This document shows, in pieces, positions 1-5,394 of a stretch of DNA of 5,449 nt; positions within the stretch are counted from its first letter, which is position 1; every line of letters begins with the position of its first letter. Position numbers and translations under genes: made by a program. Origin of the DNA: an uncultured Kordia sp. (GTDB lineage Bacteria; Bacteroidota; Bacteroidia; Flavobacteriales; Flavobacteriaceae); contig CAJXHW010000142.1 in NCBI GenBank assembly GCA_913054565.1, positions 1-5,449 on the forward strand. The letters run 5' to 3'. Below the pieces are notes generated by a model that was not told the origin of the DNA, did no database searches, and was given only the letters and a program-made list of their open reading frames with translations.

Positions 1-220
1 CTATACCCCAAAACAACCATGTAGAATATGTTCCAAAATGTGTAACTGCTTCAGAAAATCCATAATTATCTTCATTAGTTAATCCGTAGACTATTACACC
101 ACTTATAAATATGTTTACGATAATATAAACTGCAAGGTGAGAATAAAACCCTTTAATGTCTTTCACTCTTTTCTTTGCTTTTACATACTGTTGTTCCTTC
201 ATGTAATTATCTGTCATCAT
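1..220 (-). CDS. 2TM-domain small membrane protein, C terminus cut by window edge
   Basis: The 73 visible complete codons begin with two adjacent Met codons. The second (215-217) aligns with the starts of the upstream paralogues, placing a Tyr at position 5 and the YVKAKKRVKDIKGFYSHL segment where the other 2TM units have theirs. This is an amphipathic basic lead-in followed by a first membrane helix (about residues 25-48). After that it departs from its neighbours: instead of the short INL-FVP-FHWFW turn there is a longer polar linker (NEDNYGFSEAVTHFG, about 50-64), and a second helix starts at TWLFWG just before the window ends. It lies 7 bases downstream of the previous 2TM gene, so it is probably co-transcribed. 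The role is unknown; membership of the 2TM family (Pfam 2TM, common in Flavobacteria) is inferred from motif and layout. It appears to be the most divergent unit of the array. Confidence 0.8.
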   Translation of the reverse strand, partial: MMTDNYMKEQQYVKAKKRVKDIKGFYSHLAVYIIVNIFISGVIVYGLTNEDNYGFSEAVTHFGTYSTWLFWGI

Positions 221-227
221 AATTTTA

Positions 228-518
228 TTAAAAATTTTCGTTATTCATAATTTCTCTAATCTTCTTTTCTTCCCAATCTCTCCCTAATTTAATCTTCTCA
301 ACTCCAAAAACTCCAAACCAATGGAAAGCAAGTGCAATTCCCCAACTTATTACTGAATACCAAAACCAATGAAAATGAGGCACATAGGTAAGGTTAATAT
401 AAATAATAAATGGAATCAATAAGACATAGGTTACTAAGTGAACATAAAAACCTTTTATTTCTTTTATCTTTTTTTGAGCTTTGATGTATCGTTGCTCTTT
501 TGTGTAATGTACTTCCAT
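228..518 (-). CDS. 2TM-domain small membrane protein (96 aa)
   Basis: A single 2TM domain fills the protein. A basic amphipathic N-terminal stretch (YTKEQRYIKAQKKIKEIKG, 5-23) is followed by a first membrane helix (about 24-44), a short aromatic turn VPHFHWFW (46-53), a second helix (about 54-73), and a charged tail GRDWEEKKIREIMN (79-92). His27, His50 and His66 sit at the same positions as in the upstream paralogues. The first 28 residues differ from the 100-residue neighbour at only about three positions, indicating recent duplication. There are 2 bases between the previous stop and this start, so translation is probably coupled. No catalytic motif is visible. In related bacteria 2TM domains are found alone or attached to LytS-type kinases; a role as a membrane partner of the kinase at 1429-2787 is inference. 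Confidence 0.88.
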   Translation of the reverse strand: MEVHYTKEQRYIKAQKKIKEIKGFYVHLVTYVLLIPFIIYINLTYVPHFHWFWYSVISWGIALAFHWFGVFGVEKIKLGRDWEEKKIREIMNNENF

Positions 519-520
519 TT

Positions 521-823
521 TTATTGAAACTTAGCTTGATTATCTTCGTTCATTAACTCTTTAATTTTCTTCTCTTCCCAATCTTTTCCAAGACCAAATT
601 TTGCAAAGCCAAATACCCCCAACCAATGAAAGAATAATCCAAAAGACATTCCGAAAATTGGGAACCAAAACCAATGAAAATCAGGCACAAACCTTAGATT
701 GATGAAAATTAAAAAAGGAATTACTAAAATAGTTACGAATAAATGAACATAAAATCCTTTTATGTCTTTTATTTTTTTCTGAGCTTTTATATATCGTTGT
801 TCTTTTGTGTAGTCTGCTTCCAT
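521..823 (-). CDS. 2TM-domain small membrane protein (100 aa)
   Basis: This is a second single-domain 2TM protein. It has a basic lead-in (YTKEQRYIKAQKKIKDIKG, 5-23), helix 1 (about 24-44), the turn VPDFHWFW (46-53), helix 2 (about 54-73), the HWLGVFGF motif (66-73), and a tail GKDWEEKKIKELMN (79-92) ending NQAKFQ. His27, His50 and His66 are present. The final Gln is an extra residue: the paralogues end ..KF-TAA, whereas here that position reads CAA and translation stops at the next codon, TAA. It starts 4 bases after the double-2TM gene and 2 bases before the 96-residue gene, consistent with one operon. The function is not established, and the family assignment rests on helix layout and strong similarity to its neighbours. 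Confidence 0.88.
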   Translation of the reverse strand: MEADYTKEQRYIKAQKKIKDIKGFYVHLFVTILVIPFLIFINLRFVPDFHWFWFPIFGMSFGLFFHWLGVFGFAKFGLGKDWEEKKIKELMNEDNQAKFQ

Positions 824-827
824 TTCT

Positions 828-1424
828 TTAAAATTTAGCTTGGTTGCTTTTATTCATTAATACTTTAATCTTTTTCTCTTCCCAGTCTTTTCCAAATCCT
901 AATTTTGAAAATCCGAATACACCTAACCAGATAAAGAAAAGGGGAAGAAGCAACCCTCCAATTGCATACCAGAAGAAATGAAATCCAGGAACAAATTCTA
1001 AATTAACAAAAATGATTAAAGGAATACAAAATAGGCATACTATTAAAAAAACATAAAAACCCTTTACTTCTTTGATTCTTCTTTTACTCTCTATATAAAA
1101 CTGTTCTTGGATATAATTAGATTCACTATAATTTGAACTGTTTCCTTCATTCATAAGTTCATTAAGCTTCTTTTGTTTCCAATCTTTTCTATAACTAAGT
1201 TTTGAAAAACCAAAGACTCCTAGCCAATGGATAAATAGCCCTAAGATCCAAGCTGCTATAGCAAACCAAAACCAGTGAAACTTTGGGACTAATTCTAAAT
1301 TAATAAAAACTAAGAAAGGCAAAATAAATAAGGTCGCTATCAAATGAGTATAAAAACCTAAAATATCTTTTACTTTTTTCTTGGCATCTATATAACTTTG
1401 CTTTTGCGTATAACTCTCTTTCAT
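828..1424 (-). CDS. Tandem double-2TM membrane protein (198 aa)
   Basis: Two 2TM units are joined head to tail in one reading frame. Unit 1 (1-98) follows the array consensus: YTQKQSYIDAKKKVKDI, helix 1 at about 24-44, VPKFHWFW (46-53), helix 2 at about 54-73 and KDWKQKKLNELMN (80-92). Unit 2 (about 100-198) is offset by exactly 99 residues, with IESKRRIKEVKGFY (111-124), helices at about 124-142 and 153-172, and GKDWEEKKIKVLMN (178-191). Unit 2 has lost residues kept elsewhere: His27 becomes Phe126, Trp51 becomes Phe150 and His66 becomes Ile165. Four membrane passes are predicted, with both termini and the linker on the same side. It begins 4 bases after the kinase stop (tandem TAATAA), so co-translation is likely. 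The linker (about 94-104) looks like a former inter-gene spacer. The function is unknown. Confidence 0.88.
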   Translation of the reverse strand: MKESYTQKQSYIDAKKKVKDILGFYTHLIATLFILPFLVFINLELVPKFHWFWFAIAAWILGLFIHWLGVFGFSKLSYRKDWKQKKLNELMNEGNSSNYSESNYIQEQFYIESKRRIKEVKGFYVFLIVCLFCIPLIIFVNLEFVPGFHFFWYAIGGLLLPLFFIWLGVFGFSKLGFGKDWEEKKIKVLMNKSNQAKF

Positions 1425-1428
1425 TTTA

Positions 1429-2787
1429 TTAAAATTTAGACCTATTATTGTCCTCCATCATTTCTTTAATCTTTCTCTCTTCCCAATTACTTCCTAAGAA
1501 AATATTATAATTATTGGCTTCTAACCAATGAAATAAAACTCCAATACCCCATCCTACTAACGGAAACCAAAACCAGTGAAACTGTGGAGAGAAATTAAGG
1601 TTAATAAAAATTAAAAAAGGAATTACAATCACATAAGAAGCTAAATTTTGATAAAACTCCTTTAACTTCTCTACACGCTCAACTGCGCGTACATATTTAC
1701 TATTTTCTAAATCTTCTGAATACATAATATTGTTCATTTGTTTAAGGAGAGGTAATCTTACCTTAAATGTTTTGTTATCATTTTCTATAACTACTTTCTT
1801 ACGAGTAATTAAACCATACCTATCTGCAATATTGCTAAGCCCTACTTTAGTACTCTTACCTATTGCTTCTTTTGGGTTGATATTGTTTTCTATTATTAAA
1901 TGCCCGTCCTCTTCATAAATTTTAATACTCAATGGCTTCAAAGAAGAAACAACATTGTGCTTTACTGCATTTTCAAGTAACAGCTGTAAAGAGAGTGGTA
2001 CTATTTTTAATTCTTCATTATTAACTGTAGATGGAATCTCGAATTGTACAGCATCTTCAAACCGCATTTCTAATAGTTCCATATATGTTCTTGCAAACTT
2101 CAACTCTTCAGAGAGAGGAATTAAATCTTTATTTCTTTGTTCTAAAACATATCGATAAATTTTAGAAAGCTTTGTTGTAAATTTTTCTGCTTGATTTGGG
2201 TTCTCTCCAATCAAAGAAGTCAATACATTTAAACTGTTGAATAAAAAATGAGGATCTATCTGACTTTTAAGAGATTCAAACTTTGCAGTTTCTGTTTTAG
2301 CTACAATCTCTTGTTTAGTCGTTTTTTGATTCATTTCTGCTTTCCAGTTCCTCATAAAACCTTTCGCATGTAAAAAAGTCGAAACTCCTAAAGATAGAAT
2401 GATATAGAACAAATGGATCCAAAAGTTATTTCCTTTAAAAAAATCTGAAGCTTCTGTATTTCCCCAAACCACAAGAGTAAGGTAATTAATTGCTAGCACT
2501 AAAGGAACAGTATATAGGATGGTTACTATAATACCTGCAGTTACTCGCTGATTAGTTTGCGTAATCCAATTCCATTTTGTGCTTAAGTAATTATTAAGTA
2601 ATCCATTTCCAAATCCCATCCCAAATGAGAACATTGCTGAAATTACAAATGTTTTAAGTAAACCTTCAACTGAAACTTGTTGAAAAAGAACTCCAAAAAT
2701 GAATGTAAATACAAGTGTTAACTGAAGGCATACAATAAAACCTTTTTTTAAACTTCTAATTGTGAAAACTTCTCTTTGCTTATCCAT
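1429..2787 (-). CDS. LytS/YehU-type sensor histidine kinase with C-terminal 2TM domain
   Basis: This 452-residue protein has four N-terminal membrane helices (about 16-36, 44-66, 82-107, 120-140). A charged, probably helical connector (about 141-172) leads into a LytS-family kinase core (His_kinase, Pfam PF06580). The H-box SQIDPHFLFNSLN gives phospho-acceptor candidate His180. The N-box is LLLENAVKHN with Asn273, and the G-box region is VGLSNIADRYGL (315-326). The core ends at about LPLL (345-348). A complete 2TM unit follows from Met355, with helix 1 at about 379-398, FHWFW (403-407), helix 2 at about 408-422 and NWEERKIKEMM (434-444). His404 and His420 match His50 and His66 of the small paralogues. 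Family kinases usually signal to a LytTR response regulator; none lies in the window, but one may follow the array to the left. This is the first gene of the apparent 2TM operon. The stimulus is unknown. Confidence 0.93.
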   Translation of the reverse strand: MDKQREVFTIRSLKKGFIVCLQLTLVFTFIFGVLFQQVSVEGLLKTFVISAMFSFGMGFGNGLLNNYLSTKWNWITQTNQRVTAGIIVTILYTVPLVLAINYLTLVVWGNTEASDFFKGNNFWIHLFYIILSLGVSTFLHAKGFMRNWKAEMNQKTTKQEIVAKTETAKFESLKSQIDPHFLFNSLNVLTSLIGENPNQAEKFTTKLSKIYRYVLEQRNKDLIPLSEELKFARTYMELLEMRFEDAVQFEIPSTVNNEELKIVPLSLQLLLENAVKHNVVSSLKPLSIKIYEEDGHLIIENNINPKEAIGKSTKVGLSNIADRYGLITRKKVVIENDNKTFKVRLPLLKQMNNIMYSEDLENSKYVRAVERVEKLKEFYQNLASYVIVIPFLIFINLNFSPQFHWFWFPLVGWGIGVLFHWLEANNYNIFLGSNWEERKIKEMMEDNNRSKF

Positions 2788-2823
2788 CTTTATTAATTCT
2801 TGATTCTTGGTTATAAATTTAAC

Positions 2824-2835
2824 TAAAGTTCTTTA
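2824..2835. promoter_or_regulatory. 12-base palindrome in the kinase leader
   Basis: TAAAG-TT-CTTTA is a perfect 5-base inverted repeat with a 2-base centre. It lies 37 to 48 bases before the kinase start and just downstream of the TATAAT-like box. The position would suit an operator or a small leader hairpin, but in DNA this AT-rich such a palindrome can arise by chance. Confidence 0.2.
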
Positions 2836-2839
2836 ACCT

Positions 2840-2874
2840 CAAATTATACTCTTAAAACTTAATTTCTAAGACAA
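2840..2874 (-). promoter_or_regulatory. Possible promoter for the kinase/2TM operon
   Basis: On the minus strand TATAATTTG (2848-2840) resembles the Bacteroidota -7 element TAnnTTTG, but with three rather than two bases between TA and TTTG; it also contains a plain TATAAT. A TTG at 2874-2872, inside the end of the DUF2141 gene, lies 23 bases upstream. That is at the wide end of the spacing reported for this promoter class. A start here would give a leader of roughly 45 bases. If the promoter is not real, the kinase may be read through from the DUF2141 gene across the 64-base gap. Confidence 0.25.
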
Positions 2875-3265
2875 CATCTTCTTCAGAAACTGTAAACTTC
2901 GCATCTGAATATGTAGGTGGCCCAAAACTCATTACATTGTTAGACATTCCATAATCTTCAATTGGCATTCCATTTGCTTCGAAATCCATTTTATCATTGT
3001 CATTTTTATCATGGAAGCAAATTATCGCATAATCTCCAGGCTCAACATTTTCAAATACTACTGTGCTTTTACCATTTACAATTTTTACATTTTTTGATTG
3101 CAGAGGTTTTTGCATAAAAGTTTCTTTATTGTACAATGCAAAACCTACTTTTCCACTATCACTAGTAACGTTTACTACTGTAGCTGTAATTTTTTGTTTC
3201 TTACTAGATACTAAACTTCCCGTTAAGATCGTTGTTACTGTTAAAATAATTGCTAAAAATTTCAT
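2852..3265 (-). CDS. DUF2141 family exported protein (137 aa)
   Basis: A hydrophobic signal peptide (about 1-20, MKFLAIILTV start, no lipobox Cys) precedes a single DUF2141-type beta-sandwich domain (Pfam PF09912). The recognisable family signature is GKVGFALYN (38-46), FENVEPGDYAIICFHDKN (71-88), the acidic loop DKNDNDKMDF (86-95), GMPIEDYGMSNN (99-110) and FGPPTYSDAKF (114-124). The protein should be periplasmic or exposed outside the cell. Its biochemical role is unknown. The Asp/Asn-rich loop resembles a calcium-binding loop, but this is inference. It sits 144 bases after the lycopene cyclase on the same strand, so it may be either a separate unit or a distal operon gene. The ATG at 3265 is the natural start because it yields a complete signal peptide. 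Confidence 0.87.
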   Translation of the reverse strand: MKFLAIILTVTTILTGSLVSSKKQKITATVVNVTSDSGKVGFALYNKETFMQKPLQSKNVKIVNGKSTVVFENVEPGDYAIICFHDKNDNDKMDFEANGMPIEDYGMSNNVMSFGPPTYSDAKFTVSEEDVVLEIKF

Positions 3266-3319
3266 CTTATTTGTTTTTATAGATACTGAATAAAATCCAG
3301 CATATGATTAATTACACAA

Positions 3320-3353
3320 CAAAAGTGCAACGGTTTGTAAACTCATAAAACAA
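3320..3353 (-). promoter_or_regulatory. Weak promoter candidate for the DUF2141 gene
   Basis: On the minus strand CACTTTTG (3327-3320) matches the flavobacterial TAnnTTTG element except for its first base. A TTG at 3353-3351 lies 23 bases upstream. The leader would be about 50 bases. The rest of the 144-base gap (3266-3409) shows no reading frame or RNA gene. Confidence 0.18.
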
Positions 3354-3378
3354 AAAACTACTGAGTTGTCTTTTTTTT
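3346..3378 (-). terminator. Possible intrinsic terminator after the carotenoid operon
   Basis: Read on the minus strand, an A-tract and AACT-CAGT-AGTT lead straight into TTTTGTTTT. The core stem is only four pairs, but the flanking A8 and T-rich runs could extend it across a three-base bulge (GAC). It lies about 30 to 65 bases after the cyclase stop, a suitable place to end the crt transcript. The stem is poor in G and C, so the call is weak. Confidence 0.28.
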
Positions 3379-3409
3379 AGGACGAATTGTAAAAAATACA
3401 GAAAGAAGC

Positions 3410-4099
3410 TTAGTGGCTTTTAAATTTTACCTTAAAGTATTCGATTAGTAAAACATTACCAAATAGCATTGTAAAAGCATATCCAATATCCTCTATAGGG
3501 ATTGTTAACAAACGGATTCCCAAATTTTCAGCATTATTATACCATACAACTGGATTGTCAATACCAGTCCCGGTAAGGACTCCATTTACGATAAAAAATG
3601 GGATCAAAATGATTAGAAATGCTATGTAAAATCTTTGTAGATGGTTAACTCCAAAAAACAAACCTAATAGCAAAATAAAAGTCAAGAAGCTAAAGTTTAC
3701 AAAAGTATAGGCCTTGCCAGAGTTATAGAACAAGACAAGTATTAAAACCCCCAACAATGTTATGGTAATTCCTTTTGTAACTTTTTTACCTAACCTTAAA
3801 TCAGGTTTGAAAAATTTTAGAGCATAATGAATAAAAATACTTGCATAAGGAATACAAAAGAAAAATAGCCATTCCTCAATGGGCATTCCTAGAAGTAAAT
3901 ATGGCAAGTGATAATCTGGGTTAAAGCCCCATACTCCATTCGCTGTAAATACTGCATCCCAAATTAAAAACACACTTGCAACTATTGCTAACGACAACAA
4001 TACTGGCTTCCAGTAGCTTATAAATCGCATTCTTTTATTAAATGAATACAGCAATGGAATAAAAACTGAGCCTATATTTAAAAATAAATAGAGAAACAC
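3410..4099 (-). CDS. crtYcd: Lycopene beta-cyclase, fused CrtYc/CrtYd type
   Basis: This 229-residue integral membrane protein is made of two lycopene-cyclase (CarR-type) domains of about 110 residues each. It would cyclise both ends of lycopene to give beta-carotene. Domain 1 has LIWDAVFTANGVWGFN (45-60) and GMPIEEWLFF (71-80) with the Glu75-Glu76 pair. Domain 2 has NGVLTGTGIDNPVVWYN (172-188) and IPIEDIGYAF (200-209) with Glu203-Asp204. These acidic PxEE/PxED motifs are characteristic of the heterodimeric CrtYc/CrtYd cyclases, here joined in one chain as is usual in Bacteroidota. About six to seven hydrophobic helices are visible. The start is GTG, sharing its first G with the crtZ stop (TAGTG); the next Met (24) would remove the first helix, so GTG is preferred. 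It is the last crt gene visible in the operon. Confidence 0.93.
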   Translation of the reverse strand: MFLYLFLNIGSVFIPLLYSFNKRMRFISYWKPVLLSLAIVASVFLIWDAVFTANGVWGFNPDYHLPYLLLGMPIEEWLFFFCIPYASIFIHYALKFFKPDLRLGKKVTKGITITLLGVLILVLFYNSGKAYTFVNFSFLTFILLLGLFFGVNHLQRFYIAFLIILIPFFIVNGVLTGTGIDNPVVWYNNAENLGIRLLTIPIEDIGYAFTMLFGNVLLIEYFKVKFKSH

Positions 4100-4551
4100 T
4101 AAACCTTGGGCTTCTTATGATACTTAAAAGGAACAAATAACATTCCAAAACATTCACCGTCTTGTTTGCCAAGCTTTTTGTGATGTATTTTATGTGCTTT
4201 TCTCAATCCAATTAAATAGCTGTTTTTTGTGTGCTTAAACCATTTAAATCTTTGATGAATTAAGACATCATGAACAAGAAAATAAGCTATACCATAACAC
4301 AGTATCCCTAAACCAATAAAAAACAAATAATTTAATTCAGGACGAATACCAAAATAGAACAAAAGAATACTAGGAATGGCAAAAATGACAAAAAATAAAT
4401 CGTTTTTTTCAAATGGTGATTGATACCTTGGCTGATGATGATCTTCATGTAAATACCATAAAAAACCATGCATTACAAATCTATGGGTACACCAGGTTAC
4501 GCCTTCCATTACTAAAAATGTTACTATAGTTGTTAAAATAAATAGCATCAT
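4099..4551 (-). CDS. crtZ: Beta-carotene 3-hydroxylase (CrtZ, fatty acid hydroxylase superfamily)
   Basis: This 150-residue membrane di-iron hydroxylase would add 3-hydroxyl groups to beta-carotene rings, giving beta-cryptoxanthin and then zeaxanthin. All four histidine clusters of the family are present: HRFVMH (His23, His28), HEDHH (35-39), HDVLIH (His94, His99) and HKIHH (120-124). Hydrophobic segments lie at about 2-18, 52-68 and 74-93. The length is close to that of other bacterial CrtZ proteins. The start ATG at 4551 overlaps the crtB stop as TAATG; a second ATG immediately follows, so the N terminus could begin one residue later. The stop TAG overlaps the GTG of the cyclase. Both junctions suggest translational coupling within the crt operon. 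Confidence 0.95.
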   Translation of the reverse strand: MMLFILTTIVTFLVMEGVTWCTHRFVMHGFLWYLHEDHHQPRYQSPFEKNDLFFVIFAIPSILLFYFGIRPELNYLFFIGLGILCYGIAYFLVHDVLIHQRFKWFKHTKNSYLIGLRKAHKIHHKKLGKQDGECFGMLFVPFKYHKKPKV

Positions 4552-5393
4552 TAAATCATATTTAGCTTATACTTAACATAACTTCTAGCTAATAAATTTA
4601 GCTTCATAGGATCAGAAATTCGAACTCTAGTTTCTATAATTTTTGATGACGGAACACTTTTCAATTTTCTCAATAACTTTCTATAGTATCTATAAGCCAT
4701 ATAAACACCAAACTTTGCTTCAATAGGAAGTTTTAAAATTCCATGTGTGAAAGCATAATTAAAATCATCTTCTATTTCTTGTATAATGAGATCTTTAGAT
4801 TCAGCATTCAATGAACTTAAATCTACATTAGGGAAATAAGAGCGATTCAAAATCTCATAATCATCTTTCAAATCTCTTAAAAAATTCACTTTCTGAAAAG
4901 CAGATCCTAAGCGCATTGCTGCTAATTTTAATTCATCATACATTTTTTCATTTCCATCAACAAAAACTTTCAAACACATTAAACCAACTACATCTGCTGA
5001 ACCATATATGTATTCTTTATATTCTTCTTGAGTATCATAAACTGTTTTAGATAAATCTGCTCTCATACTCTTTAAAAAGGCCTGAACCATATCATCATCT
5101 ATATTATACTCTCTAACCGTAGATTGAAATGCATTCAAAATTGGATTCAAACTAATCCCATTTTCTACTGCCTTATAATAATCTAATTCAAAATCATTTA
5201 ATAATTCCTCTTTATTATAATCGTGAAATGTATCTACAATTTCATCAGCAAAACGAACAAAACCATAGATGTTATATATTGCGGCACGAATCTTTGGAGA
5301 TAACATTTTTACAGCTAAAGAAAAAGAAGTACTATATTTTTTAGTTACTAACTTACTAGTATCATAGCTAACTTGGTCAAATAAATGTTTCAT
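4551..5393 (-). CDS. crtB: Phytoene synthase
   Basis: This 280-residue soluble or membrane-associated squalene/phytoene synthase family enzyme condenses two geranylgeranyl diphosphates into phytoene, the first committed step of the carotenoid pathway. The first Asp-rich motif is DEIVD (Asp50, Asp54). The second is NFLRDLKDDYE (170-180) with Asp174 and Asp178, followed by NRSYFP (183-188). Other family features are SFSLAVKML (23-31), MRADL (110-114) and YIYGSADVVGLMCL (128-141). The length fits bacterial CrtB. Squalene synthase-like relatives share these motifs, but the adjoining crtZ, cyclase and crtI tail make phytoene synthase the clear choice. The start is one base after the crtI stop, and the stop overlaps crtZ by one base. 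Confidence 0.95.
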   Translation of the reverse strand: MKHLFDQVSYDTSKLVTKKYSTSFSLAVKMLSPKIRAAIYNIYGFVRFADEIVDTFHDYNKEELLNDFELDYYKAVENGISLNPILNAFQSTVREYNIDDDMVQAFLKSMRADLSKTVYDTQEEYKEYIYGSADVVGLMCLKVFVDGNEKMYDELKLAAMRLGSAFQKVNFLRDLKDDYEILNRSYFPNVDLSSLNAESKDLIIQEIEDDFNYAFTHGILKLPIEAKFGVYMAYRYYRKLLRKLKSVPSSKIIETRVRISDPMKLNLLARSYVKYKLNMI

Positions 5394-5394
5394 A

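Larger units (their letters stand above)
1..1725 (-). repeat. Tandem array of six ~300-base 2TM units
   Basis: Units begin at 1725 (kinase C-terminal domain), 1424, 1127 (second half of the double protein), 823, 518 and 220 or 217, giving spacings of 301, 297, 304, 305 and about 298 bases. The repeated elements are the Y-x-x-A/S-x-[KR]-[KR]-[VI]-K helix, the FHWFW turn, the HWLGVFG segment and the DWEEKKIKELMN tail. Even the tail and spacer recur, as KF-TAA-TAA followed by an A-rich run and ATG. This indicates serial duplication of a gene-plus-spacer unit, with the two internal fusions arising afterwards. Similarity is clearest at protein level; the DNA copies have diverged. Confidence 0.85.

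Noticed and set aside
228..1424. CRISPR-like or short DNA repeats suggested by the recurring aromatic-turn sequence
   Set aside because: The recurrence is coding: it encodes FHWFW and the HW(L/F)GVFG segment in each 2TM unit, with diverged codons and about 300-base spacing, not short identical direct repeats with unique spacers.
1730..1918. Plus-strand reading frame of 62 codons
   Set aside because: It lies entirely antisense to the kinase core (G-box region), has no family features, and is a shadow of the coding strand.
1955..2158. Plus-strand reading frame of 67 codons
   Set aside because: It is antisense to the kinase N-box region; its low-complexity Ser/Asn composition is that expected from a reverse-frame shadow.
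3063..3293. Plus-strand reading frame of 76 codons with hydrophobic stretches
   Set aside because: It is antisense to the DUF2141 gene. The hydrophobic run comes from the complement of its Lys/Asn-rich codons and signal peptide, and the opposite strand has a convincing family match.
3266..3409. Possible small RNA or small gene in the 144-base gap
   Set aside because: No reading frame with a sensible start, no strong hairpin and no recognisable RNA motif were found; only weak terminator-like and promoter-like strings.
4551..5393. Squalene synthase (HpnC/HpnD-type) as an alternative for the phytoene synthase gene
   Set aside because: The Asp-rich motifs are shared between the families, but the position between a crtI-like tail and crtZ with overlapping codons favours CrtB.
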